Source of the DNA: Cricetomys ansorgei
Lineage: Eukaryota > Chordata > Mammalia > Rodentia > Nesomyidae
Assembly: GCA_026225945.1 (NCBI GenBank)
Contig: JAMJFZ010000320.1
Span: 9,814,001 to 9,878,000 of the forward strand
DNA: 64,000 nt
Direction: 5' to 3'
Part shown: piece after piece, positions 14,436-28,000 of the stretch
How positions within the stretch are numbered: position 1 is the first letter of the stretch
Layout of the letters: the number at the start of each line of letters is the position of its first letter
Position numbers and translations under genes: made by a program
Notes under the pieces: generated by a model
Database searches by the model: none
Told to the model about the DNA's origin: nothing
What the model saw: the letters and a program-made list of their open reading frames with translations, nothing else

Positions 14436-17400
14436 TGTGTGTGCTTCCACTGTTTTTCTAGGGATTAAATGCATGGATCACCATTGTCTTCTGAATATTG
14501 GGATTAAAGGTGTGTCTACATTCCATCCAGACCAAACAGGCCTCTGAATGTAGATCCTAGAATGTAGACCTTAGCTTTCACACAGGACTATTCCTTTACA
14601 AAACTTGTTGAAATTCATTCAAGTTAATTTGTTGCAGGGACACAGCCTGCTTCTGATTGCTTTGAACATTTCTTTGGCTTGGCTAAGAATATGAACCTCC
14701 TGGAAATGGAAATGCTAGAATGGGAAACTGAGGCCGAAATGTCCCGTGTGTTATAACTCTCTGGTTTTAGTATCAAGAGATTTGCCTCTAAGAGTTGGAA
14801 GCAAAGAAAGAGTTCCTACACAAACAGTTCACAACACTACAAACGCCACTTATTGCTGTCTTAGGAACAACAGCATGCTGTTTATTAATAAGGTTTTCAG
14901 TGTCAGCACTTATCCTCCATGACTGAAAATTTTATAATTAAAAGTTTCCCCAAGACCAGGGAGAAAGGACCCAGCTGGGTGGCACATGCCTGTAATCCCA
15001 GCACTCAGGAGGCTGAGATAGAAAGGATTGCCACAAGTTCATAGTTAGTATGAAGAACAGAGTAAGACTCTATCTGAAAACAATAATTAAAAACAAAAAC
15101 AAAATTGCACGCTTAGGCTATCTAGTGTAATTTCTATTTTAGGAGAAAAAGAAAATCACAGAGCTCAAAGTTTAGAAGGGCATGATGTATCCTGAAATTT
15201 GACCATTTTGTACCATGACCTGGCCTATTCTGCTTACAAAATACCACCCACTTTTTTTTCCCCTACAGTATGACATACAATCAAAACATGGAGAATTTTC
15301 CACCCTTGAAACACCATATCACTTTTATTTTCTTGGTTTAAATACTTATTAAAGAAAGAAAGGGAGCAAATGTGATCATACACACCTGTAGTCCCACCAC
15401 TTGACAACCTAAAACAGTTGGCTACTGGCCAGCCTGAGTTACATGACCAGACTCTGTCTCAAACAACAAACAAACAACTCAGAAAAAATACCCCCCCCAC
15501 ACACATACAACACAAGGCAGGGGGAGATGCTTCATTTTCTTTCTTAAGACACCAGCCCCACGAGCCCAGACTGATTCTATCTGTAACATGGCCCCAGACC
15601 TTAGTAGGCCCTGAAACCTTAGCACACCTGACTCCATGATGAAAATGCCATTCAGGCTGTAAGACTCAGCATGTAGACAGCAGCACCTGCCAAGACTAAA
15701 ACAAAGGCCTAATCCATCAGAGTCTAATATAGTTTTGGGAAAGTCTCAAAATGTACTAACCTCGCTTTTTAGTTTCTGTAGTTCTGCTTCTGGGTAACTG
15801 TTCTTGTTAACTGAAGTATGTCAACCCAGAACATGGTTTTTGTGCTTAAAAGCTCATCCTGAGAAAGCCTCGGGGCTACACTGGGATCCCAAACACCCAG
15901 TGTAGTCACCAGCCAGCTAATAAAGACTGTCTATTGGCTTAAACCAATGTCTGAGCTGTCTTCTCTGGTGAATACCCCACAACATATCAAATGCTAGACT
16001 TATCGGCATGTGCTAACTTATCGGCATGTGCTACCATGCCCAGACTTCATTTTCTTTAGATCAGAATATATAAAACACGATTAAAAACCTATTTTCTTTT
16101 ACTCATTGCTAAATTAGAAAATGAAGTGAATTTCATACTGGAAACAAGATCATGATTACAAAAATGCTAATTGTATTTTGGATGACCTAGTCATATGTGA
16201 TAGAGAAGTTTAAAATGAAATCTTAGTCTGAATGAGTGAGTCAAACTACCTTGTCCCCCATGAGCATGGAGTCTGGACTCTTCGGATGTTGCAAAGCTAT
16301 TTCTTTAAATACAATGCCAATATTTGATGTCTTTAACCAAGCACTACAAAAAAATAAATATTGTCATATGGCTTGTGAAACTGACCCGTGGGAAGGAAAG
16401 CAAACTGGTTCAAGTGTTCCTTGCCTTTCTTCTTTCCCCATTCATTCCTCTCCCCCAAAGTCTGTTTGAATCTAATACTTCTGCAGTGGTGTACACTTTT
16501 CTCCTATTTGCTCTTCTGATGAGAAACTTGGCGATATTTCCTTGCTTTTTGAGAAACAAGGTTGTAGAGGGAACATCAAATTGCTATGATACTATGACAA
16601 AGATTCTTTGCTTAGCTGCACTGTCGTCTGGATCCTAAGTCTCCTGGGCCCATCTGTGCACTTCAATATAAAGGACAATTTAACTGGAGTATAAATATAA
16701 ACAATACACATATAGAATATAAAATCAATTTAAATAGATCCCAGTTAAGATTGGTGTGGTAGTTTGAATGAGAATGACCCCCATAGGCTCATATATTTGA
16801 ATGTTTCTCAAGTTGGTGGAGTCTGGGAAGAATTTGAAGGTGTGGTCTTGCTGGAAGCATGCCACTATGGATAGGCTTTGAAGTTTCAAGATCCCAATGA
16901 CATTTCCAGCTACCTTTCTCTACACCTCATGATTGTGGATCAAGGTGTAAATTCTCAGCTACTGCTCCAGTACCATGTGTTCCTGTCTGCCTGCCTGCCT
17001 GCCACCATGGTTCCCCTACCATGATAGTCATGGACTCTAACCCTCTGAAACTGTAAGCCCTAAATAAGCTCTTCCTTCTATAAGTTGCCTTGGTCCTGGT
17101 GTCTTTTCACAGCAAATTTACTAAGACAGACATAAAGTGTCTCTACCCTACCCTCAAAGATTCATGTGTCTGCTAGGGGCTTGGTCCCAGATAGTGGCAC
17201 TATTGGGTGAGATTCTGGAAACTTTAAAAGGTGGGACATCTCTGGAAGAAGCATCTTTACTGAAGGTAGGTCCTCGGGCCAGGGCTGAGGAGTCATGTCC
17301 CTGGCTCCTTTTCCAACCTCTTCCTCCTATTCTTGCTTCTCTTCTTCCCCCTTCTCCTCTTCCTCCTCTCTCCATCTCTCGCTCTTTCTCTTTCTTGTTC

Positions 17401-19086
17401 ATAATGAGGTGAAGATATTGTGTCCCCACATGCTGATTGCCATAATGTTCTGCCGGAGCACACAGGTCCCAATCAGCCACGGACTGAAGTCTCAGAAACA
17501 GTGAGCCAAAATAAAGCCTTTCCCCTTACGTCGTTTACATCAGGGATTTTGTCACAGCGACACCAAGTCTAATAACCAGCCACGTCACTCTTGGTATGAT
17601 CTCTCCGAACAGATTCCTCCTCCTAATTCACTGTCCTCCCGGCCATGTCTGATTGCCCTGAAGCGTCTTGTGCAATAATCCTGTTAGGGAACTTGATCTA
17701 CCTCATGCTTAGTTCACTTCTACCTAATGACTCCAAGCTTCTCCCTGGCTATAAACTCCCACTTCCTCATCTCTCACGGTCTCATGGTCACGGTCTCATG
17801 GTGGTCTCAGAGAGTCTCTCTCCTTCCTGCGAGACCCCCACTTCAGCAGTCCCTCTAGCTACTGCGATGGCCTGAAGTAGAACAATCTTCTTCCTTGCAA
17901 TATCTTCACAGTAGACATGTGAAAAGGATACTGGGGACGACAGCTGCGCAGGAAACGGCAGAGATGGCCATCCGGATATGGCACGTGGTGAGGCTGTTCC
18001 ACTGGGGACATGATTTGTAAGAGATGATGGATTGCAGGAGTGTGTAAACCACACCGCAGACGAAAGCCAGGAGGGCACCACCGTCATGGACTACAGGCAC
18101 AGCTAACTCCTGCAGAGCAGAGATGGATTGTTACTGCAAGGGTAAGTGCTAACCTGGAGCCACCAGCGCTCACTCGGGAAGATAGGTACCCATCCAAGGG
18201 TAGCACCAGAAATTCCCTCCCACTGACTGACGCCAGTGGCTGAGGCTGCTCAAGCCTCAGGAGACTGAAGCAGGAGAATCACTGTGAGACAATGCAACCA
18301 CATTCTAATATGCATCATGTTACTTTCCAGGCTTTCTAGTCACTAGGATTTCTAGTCCGGGTATATAAATATAGTTATATACGAAAAGTAAGGGACATTC
18401 TATGTTCTAAAATATGCGTGCCCCTTTAAGTACTTACAGAAGTCAGAAAAATAATCACTGTATGATATAGTATTTAAGATGAGAATTCTACTATATATCA
18501 AAATCTATATATACATATATAAGTATTGGTAGATATCTTACCACAAATTAAATAAAATATTTTAAAAGAAATTCCTTTGGTTGCTGAATGTGAGACATAT
18601 TTGAGCGAGGCGAAAGAGAAACTAATGCATCATCTGCTAGTGAGTCACTTTCAGGAATAATCAGAGTTCTGGTACTTTCCACTTTTCTTTTCAAAATAAT
18701 AGTCATCCTGAATTGGAATACTCTGTCTCCTCCCACTATGAGGAAATTTCCTTCCTCTGCTCTGGCCACCTTGACAGATCCTTCTGCCAAGCTTCATGGG
18801 CCCCCATGGTTTGTATGTTTATAATGAGGAGTGATTGAGTCAAGATAATTAACATATCTATAACCTCAGGGATTATAGGTGTGTACTATCATGCCCAGCT
18901 TGATTGATTGATTGATACAGGTCCTTGCTATGTAGCTGAGGCTGATTTCCAACTCGTAATTCCCCGCCCTTGGTCTCCTGAATGCTAGAATTACAGGTAT
19001 GTGCCACCACACTTGGCTTATAGTTCTCTCTCTCTCCCTCTGTGTGTGTGCGTGTGTGTGTGTGTGTGTGTGTGCGTGTGTGTGTG

Positions 19087-19124
<38 letters not shown>

Positions 19125-22030
19125 AACATGCATGCCATAGTACTTGTCAGAGGACAACTTTGGAAGTCAGTGTTCTCCTCTGCTTCTCTGATGGATTTGG
19201 GGTTGAATTAGGCCATTAGGCTGCACAGCCTTTTTCTTCTATAAAATAGCGTTCTCCTGCTTCAGCTCTTTTAGAGCTACTTATTCTTCCTATAAGAATA
19301 CCCTATGCTATTTGTCTCTTCGTGTTTGGTTTATTTCACTTTGTGCAGGGTGCTGCTGATGTGGGTACACACACATATGTGTTCATATGTCCAGACAGAA
19401 AGCATAGGTCAGTCTCAGGTGTCAGTCCTCGGGAGCCACCCACCTTATTTTTTTGAGACAGAGTCTCTCATGGCCTGGAACACATCAGTTAGGTTATGTC
19501 GACTAGCCAGGGAGCCCCAGGGATCTGGCGCAGTGCAAGCTCCTCCAGTGCAAGAGTCACCATACATGACTTCAGATTTTAACTTTCAGGGATTTTAACT
19601 CAGATCCTCTATCACAGGGAGGCACTTTCTCAGACAGCGTGCTCTCCCCAGCCCCGGGCTTATTTCACTTAACGTAATGCCTTATGCTATCATCTCAAAG
19701 GACAGAATAACAAACAGAAAACTTCTTGAAAGAAAACGAAGCACTGGCAGAAATAAATGAGGCAAACATAAAGCAAGCGACCCGCCCGCCTACTTTGGAA
19801 GCAAGCCTGTCATGGGACTTACATGATCAAGAACTACCAGGACCTCCACTCTCGCTTGTCCTCATAGCTCAGTTCTTCTCCAGGACTACAGCTCATAGCA
19901 TGCTAAAAATCAACTACAGGACTCTAAACATGGCTGTTGTACGGGAGCATTTGTGAGAGCCCTGACAAGGCAAATGGTTGACTCCCACGGAAGCTATAAA
20001 GGTCCTGTGTCTGAGTTTTGTAAAGATTTAGTTCATGGAAGCCTTAAAGGAGAATTTTTTTTCAAGAATCCATCATGTAAACACCTATATTTTCTTCATA
20101 AAGTCTGTCCTTTATGACTTAAAAGTAACATGCATGTCTTATGATGTTATTCAGAGGAGAAAGTGATATAATAAAATGCATACTATACTCCCACTGAACA
20201 ATTCACATTTACATCTGATAATCTTATCATCTAAGTCCCTCCCTGTCTTAGCATGCTTTCTGACAGCAGAGCTGTAAACCGTGCTGTCATTATCCCAGGA
20301 GCGGTTCTAGGAACCCTTCCCCATCCCTGGCCTGTGGGTCATCTTAAATATGTTGTACCATATAAGAAAGGGGACCTTTCACCCTAATTGTTGGCAAACA
20401 GCACTGAGTTTCCTTGGGTGCTTTATCATGATGTTCCCCCCCCCCTTACTGATGGAGGGTATCTCCTTGATAAGTGCAGAAAAGGTGAATCTGTGGGACT
20501 GAGGTCACTCTGACCGTGGTCCAGTTCCAGGCAGTAGAAGACATTACAGGATAGATGGACAGCAGGTAATGCATGTGGAGGTCTGTGGCTATTCCTATGT
20601 ATGGCATGTGCTGGGGTAGCCTACTAGAGATGAAGCCTGCCATCCTTTTGTAAAAACAAGCATTATATAAAAATCACTGCTGGTGAGGAGAAGATTAAAG
20701 AGATTCTCCTGGGCAGGACCCAAAGCCTCCTGTAGACACCCATCCTGCCCTCACGTGGAGACAGCAGGTGAGAAGAGTGCAGAACCATCACAGTGGCGGT
20801 GACTGTGACAGCCTTTGAGTACAGACTGCTGGCTCTTGTGCACTGATCCTCTCATCCAGTCCTGCCAATAGTATGAACATGAAGTTTGAAGGCTTTTTGT
20901 AAAGTATTAAATAGCTTCTCCATAGACAAATCAAATGCTTTCTTGGAAAAGATTGTGGGGTAAGCAGGAATTTACAAATTAGAAAAAAAGAATATGGTCA
21001 CTGGAACAGGGGCCATAATTTGGTTCTGCAAACTAAGTAACTGAATAAACCCGAGAAAATGTTTTCACTGCCACAAACCAAATCTTCACCTATAAAAGGG
21101 AGGGGCCGGGTCCTTCTGTTTGGATACCAGATGGGTCGTATCCAGAGGTCAAGTCGGTAAACATCCACTCTGAGGAAAATTGTTTACAAAGCTCAAGTAG
21201 CTCTTGCTTCAGACTACATGAATATGAACTGGGAAGCCAGGCATGGTAGTTCATGTCTGCACTCTGTATTCAGAAGGCCGAGGCAGAAGAACTCAGCATT
21301 AGTAGTTTTAAGGTTAAAAATATATATATGTGCATGATTAAAATAAGCTCAGTCAACCTGAGCCACACAGGAGGTAAAAAAACTCTGTTTAAAAAAAAAT
21401 ACAGAGCAGTGCTGAGCCTGAAGCACCATTCGAGGTATACACTCTCATTATCTTGCAAATATAAACCCCTTCTCTCTCAATTCCTAGGCAAGATTCAGTC
21501 ATGTTAAAAAATCAGTCCTAATTCATTCGCTGTCCTATTGCTCTCCCAACATGACACAACAAGATGGTTTCTTGCATTCCTCCTTCTCTCCTCACACATG
21601 GACTCTTCCATCCTCAACCACCCAAAACACTCAGTCCATACCTGAAAATTGGCTACGATGCCCATTCCAATACATCCCACCAATCCGAGAACCAATGCCA
21701 CCAAGTTGAAAACGGGAGTGCCGAAATAGCAGGTCTCATTTTGTTTCTCCACAATTTTGTATCTTGTGTACATTGTAGCTGCTCCTGAGAAAAGAGAAGT
21801 GTAGTCTAGTGAATTTTATTACCTGATTCTTTTCATGAAAAGCAAAAACACATAGGAGTTAGTTTTTACAAAATTTCTTGATTATGGCTGAAAGTGTTAC
21901 AGCATGTTACAGTGTTACAAGCCTTGGGTTTGATTCCTAGCATGGGGGGAAACAAAAGAAAAAAGTCCTGATTGCAACACATTTTGTTCTTCCCATTATT
22001 CTCTGCCCCATGCAATGGGCACAACACATC

Positions 22031-22065
<35 letters not shown>

Positions 22066-25000
22066 TTGGTTATTTTCATGTAAAGGCCACTGCATTCTAT
22101 GTGTTATTCTATATCTTGCTTTTCTCACTTAACAGTGTACCATGGAGATTCTTCAAAGTCACTGCAAAATAAATCTACATTGTCATTTTTAGGAGGTAAC
22201 TATATAGTTTATGAGATCTTATCTTTATTTCATCTTTCTTTTATAGATGGCTTTCTATTCTGTTTGCTGGGTTTTCCAACTGCAAACAATACTCAATTTA
22301 TAAGTTTGGGGCACATTTTCAGAGTAATAATCTAAAGTTAAAAAAAAAAATAAGCATGGTTAAAATGCTCAGAAGCACTTTCACATGCTCCGAGTCTGTA
22401 AATGCTCTGCTCCCATCAGCTGAGGTGGAAGAGTGAGTGTATGCATAACCTTTCTAAATAGCCTTCATCTCACCGGTGAAAACTGGAGACTTTAATTGGC
22501 ATGTCCTCATTAGTGAATGTTAACAATTTCCACTCTTCTGAAAATTCAAGATCATATCGCTTTCTTATTTTCCCCTTGGGTTTAAACTGCTGTGGCTTTG
22601 ACACATTCTGCATGCCAGTTTTTTGTCTACTGCTAACGTAAATTTTCCTCTGGTTCTGGTCTGTTTTTAAAATGCGTAAAACATGTGACCCTCACTGTGA
22701 TAAAGTAGAGTTTGTGTGTATTGTCACAGTTAACAGCAGACTGGGCAACTTAGAAGAGATCTTATCTCAAAAATTTTAAAGTAAAAACTAAGTAAATAAA
22801 AAGCGGGCTACTGAGGTGTGGTGACACGTGGCTGTAGTCCCAGCATTTACAAGGCTGAGGAAGAGCTGCACTACGAAACCTCTGGGCCACGTAACAGATG
22901 TAAGGCGGCCTGGCTATGCAGCAAGGCTGAAGTCTTGGAAGGTAAAAGGATTTTAAAATTTGAATCTATTCATGTCATATATTTTGTTTAAAAATCTGAA
23001 CTTATTATAGATCGTTATAAAATATTACTCATTCTTCTAAGTCTGGATGCATAAAAAAAGTACTGGGACTGACTGGCCCTTTATTTCTTTCTCCTTCCCC
23101 TGGCTCACCTCCAAACCCAGGTGGAAGAGCCCACATAGGGGTGGCCAAGGGAAACTTTCTATCAAGTTGCATAAACAAATTCCAAAGCAGCTCACTCCCT
23201 CAGGGGGGTTCCCAGAAGCTCTCAAGGCCAACTCTACAAAGTCAAGGGGAAGGGAGCGTTGGTTGGGCAATAGGCCCTGCTGGTTCTACAGGGTGGAGGG
23301 TAAAGGACTGAGAGCTCCACATCTCACTCCTGCATCCTCAAATCCTCCGATAGCGCACGGAGTTTGATTATCAACAGCAAAGCAGTTGGAATCAGCGTGC
23401 ATTACAAAAATTGGCTCACGACAAAACTGTTCTATCAGTTGCTTCTGAGGAATTGAAAAAGGAAAAAGAAATTTATACCTGAGACAGATACAAACTGTTC
23501 CGATCTTATCTTTTTCCATTTCTCCTAACAGGTCAGCGGTTCTCAATCTTGGAAGGCATCCAAGTCCCCTGAACTATTCTGTTTTTAGTTTGTGGTACCA
23601 AGGATAAAACCCGGTACTGCCTACGTGCCAAGCAAGTGTTCTACCACTGAGCTACACTGGGGCTCCAAGTGCTTATTTACAACACGGATTCCCTGAGCCT
23701 CGTTAAAGTTCTTGACTGAATAGATCTGTAGGGTAGCTTAGGAGCGTGTTTCTAACCCCAGACGATTCCGTGTAAGCTGCCCTCAGAGCACGCTTTAAGA
23801 CACTGCTTTATGCGCTAGATTACACAAGTGCCTTGGCTACAAGTAAGTTTTTAAAAACGAAATCGCACTGAAAATCCATTTCAGGGCTAGAGAGACGGCT
23901 CAGTGGTTAAGAATGCTTGTTGCTCTCTCACGAGGACTGGAGTTCAGATCCGAGCACCCACACTGAGCAGCTCACAAATGCTTGTGTCTCTAGTCTCTAG
24001 AATCTAAGTATCTGACTCCTCTTCTAGCCCCCTAGGGCATGGACGCATGCATGTTTGTGTATACACAGAGCTAGTAAAAAATAAATCACTGACACATGAA
24101 CATGTGTGCATGCACACAAATAATAAAAATAAATCTGAGATAAAATAAAAATTTTAACTCCATTTCAGAAATTTGGGATTTCAAACTACCTCTTAAGAAT
24201 CTTGTGTCAGATTACCAGATGAAGTATGAAGCTATATATAATTTTGGATTTTTTTTACATACTTTAGTTTCTCAAAATAATGTAAAATTCTAGTTACAAA
24301 GGTTGTGCTTTTGTTTTAAGTACATAAACAATAAATAACATTTTATTTCACTTGAGATTGTAAATTTTTTTGTTTATAATAATTGTGTACTTACCAAGAA
24401 ATGCAGAGAAGTTTATCATAAATCCAAAAATACCACTCTCTGGAGGTGTTGTTCCCGTGTCACTGAGAAAGAAATCGATAACATGTCTGAATGTTTAAAA
24501 TGGAATTTCAATTCCAACTCCTGGGAAGATAAGCCATCCATTTTATATTGATCTTTCTAGGTGCTCAGACACTAAATTTCAAACATGTGACCCGAATTCA
24601 CTCTAAAATATTTTTGCTTGGTCTCTGAAGAAATCTAAAATTTGTTGTTCTACCATGAAGGATTACACATAGGGCTGGGGAGCTAGATCTACTTGCTGCA
24701 CAAGCTTGAAGCCTTGAGTTCAATCCCTGCCCCTATGTGAAAGTCTCGGTCTCACACGGGTAATCCTAAGGGGCTCCCTGGCTGCCCAGTCAGCCTTGCT
24801 GAATCAGTTGTCCTCCAGTTCAGTGAGAGATCTTGTCTTGAAAAACAGGTAAGAGTAACTGAGTCGCTAGTTCATCCTCCAGCCTCCACAAGTGTGCACA
24901 CACAAACACCACATCTGCACACGCACCACACATACTGACGACACTCTACACAGTTTAAAAGCTAGATGTTTAAGACAGCACGAGTGTGTCTCAAACACCC

Positions 25001-28000
25001 GATAAGCTCGATATGTATTGGTTCTCCATGAAAAACTGAGTGTGACTATTTTAAAACGAAAGTAACTGAAAAATATACTTGAAAATTCTATGGTTGAGAT
25101 ATCATGTGCTATAAATGCACCACTTTAAACCCTCAATGACTGGATTTATGCACAATATAATAAGACAAAACTGAGCGGTATTATTGATCACTACTAAGTA
25201 CTTACTGGAAACTCCACCCAAAGGGACCCTCATTCATAGCTGTCCAAGGCTGCATGCACCCCTTAGGTTGTGGGTTGAATGTGTCTGCTGGAATATTCAG
25301 GGTATGCTCATTTGGAAAAAATAGTAAGTCTTAGGTGCAGTCTACCAGTAACTTAGATGACTCAGAAAGCACTGTTGAAAATCTGGGAGCATGGCTCAGT
25401 ATCAAAGTGCCTAGCATGCACGGGCTCCCAGTTCTGTTCAGAGAAAGTGTTTGGAGTGTTCTATTTTCTTGCTGCTCACAAGCAACCTTTCCAGTTTAAA
25501 ACTGATGACAAAGGCGCTCCCAACATGATACGACTTGCACTGGTTCAGGGTGCTTGCTTCCACTTTTAAGAATAGCTCTGAAATGTATATGTTGAAAACT
25601 GATCACGTTGAAAAACACACTTCCATGCATGTGGAAAATTCCACAAGAAGCCTGTGCATGCAGAAAGCAGGAACCTCTAAGTTTTGCAGACAGACATTAA
25701 CTCTTAAGAGAGGAAGTAAAGAGGCTAAGAGCAGCTTGTAGCAAAAGCCTTGACTCCCTGCTGTTTCCATCTTGGTGTCAGAGTCTGACACCCCACTCTC
25801 CCCATTTCCCCAGCTTCCTACTCTCAAGGAGGGTTGTAGAAGGCTACCCACAAGCAGGGTGCCCTTTTGAGCCCAGGACTGAGTGGGACTAAAGGGAGGG
25901 AATGAAAGCCAGAAACAGAACAATGGCTGAGCCCTCAGGTAGCACATTTGTCAGATGATTAAATCTGATGAGAACACCAAGCCTTCCTGTCTCCACCTCA
26001 GGGTGTAAAAGAGCAACCACCGGTGAGGCACGGTGCTTGGCACTCACCCACCACCTTAGAAACACACCTGCTAAGGACAGGAGCTAGGGCAGATATGCAT
26101 ATGTTTGAAAGGGGAGAAAATGGCATAATGGGTTGATATTCAGGAAAGTATGTGGCTGGGAGATGCAAGCATTCCGAAAGGTCATGAAAAAACACCTAGA
26201 CTTGGGCACGTGTCTATTGATGGCAGACCAAGATACATATCAAAAACCTGCATGTCCAGTCCATATGGCATCAAACACACGATCTGAAAGCTCATAAGTT
26301 CAAAATGGTATTTTATTCTGGTTTATTTCAAACTATATAGGTTTGATGTCTCATTGGTGAGAGTGATTAATGCGAGGGAAGGTCTCAGTTGAATACAGGA
26401 CAATAAGTAGATAAACAAATCCCTACAGGCAGACCATAAGCACGGTGTAAATAATGTATCTATTTACACATATGTTTATTGAGTTTCACTTTCACTCCTC
26501 ATCCCCAAAAAGTCTAGTCAAGACTTGGTGGTGACACACATCTACGTTCCTAGCATTCCGGAGGCTCAGCCAAGCTATGTGTTCAAGGTCAGCATGGGCC
26601 ACATAGCAAGACCCTGGGAGAAAAGTAGACCTAATGTATATTACTTATTGAAAATTAATTATACATCAGACATGGTTTTCTATTTATTGTATTGTTTGTA
26701 ATTTCACCTTCATGAGCCTGGTTGAGTGAGTATGGAGGTGTCTTCTATAAATTCTATTTTATTCAGGAAGAAATTGGGTATTTGAGAGGTTTCACAACTC
26801 GTTCAAATCACAGAGTACACAGAGGAATCTATACACTGTATCTATACCTCCTTGATCCCTGACTGCCAATGGCAGTCAAACAAAGCAGTCAGATTGACTG
26901 GGGGAAGGAATGCGGATGTGTAGACAAATGTTTAACAGCCAGCTCTAGAGGATGATTGATTTCCTAGCATTTGCCAATGCTTCGTTCCACCCTGTGAAAC
27001 AAAGACTACCAAGATTCAAGACACTGAACATGGAGTTGGAAAGAGAAGTATACAGGAGCGAGGCCTCTGTTGATCTCAGCACACTATGGAAAGAACCACC
27101 ATGGTAATGAGAAGAGATCGCTATGTCTTTGAGGCATACCAGGAAGTAAGAGTAAACTCTAAGCTTCTCAAATAACAGAATTAAATTGTAAAGTCTCTTT
27201 GACAAGCAATGCCATGCTATACCTGGTTTTCTCCCAGGATTCTTAATGCACGGCACTCATGATCAACGTGTTAGTTTATACCCAGTTGGCTCATATTCCC
27301 TATCATTTTACCACCACAGGTAGTTGTCAACACTAACAACTACTTAATTTTTTATTTTTGTCATGACTCTATAAAATTACATAATTTATTCACTTATCAA
27401 TAAAACTATTAGAAACAATCAGAATTCATCAATAAGAAGTGGGTGGGATTACTCACTCCACATTCTCAGCATTTGAGAGGCTGAGGCAAGAAGATTGTCT
27501 TAAGATCAAGATCAGCCTGGGCTTATGGTGTAAAACTCTTTCTCAAAAAAAAGTCAGCAAAATATTTGAGTTACAGTTTGAGTCATGATTTCCCAAATCT
27601 ATCAGGTAAGAGCTGTTAGATTTGGGATTTCTATTAATGGATAAAAGGGCACCTAATTACATGAGCCAATTTTTCTCAATAATATGTCATAGAACTTTTC
27701 CAAACAGCAAATAAAATCTGGACATATCTACTGACTTTATAGGATAGTATTATTGGGAAGGATGGAGAGAAGACAATGAAAGACGGGAGAAGACTATCTG
27801 CAAGAAGCAAGGAACAAGCAAGAAGAGAACCGAAGGGACGGGGCATATCTTGTGGGAGGGAGATTAACAAAAGCAAGATATAATTGATATGTGCGTATGA
27901 CGTATCATATTTATGTATGTATATTCATGCATATATCATAATATGTATCATAATTAAACTTGTCGTTTTGCATGCTAACTTAAAATTAATAAAAAACAAT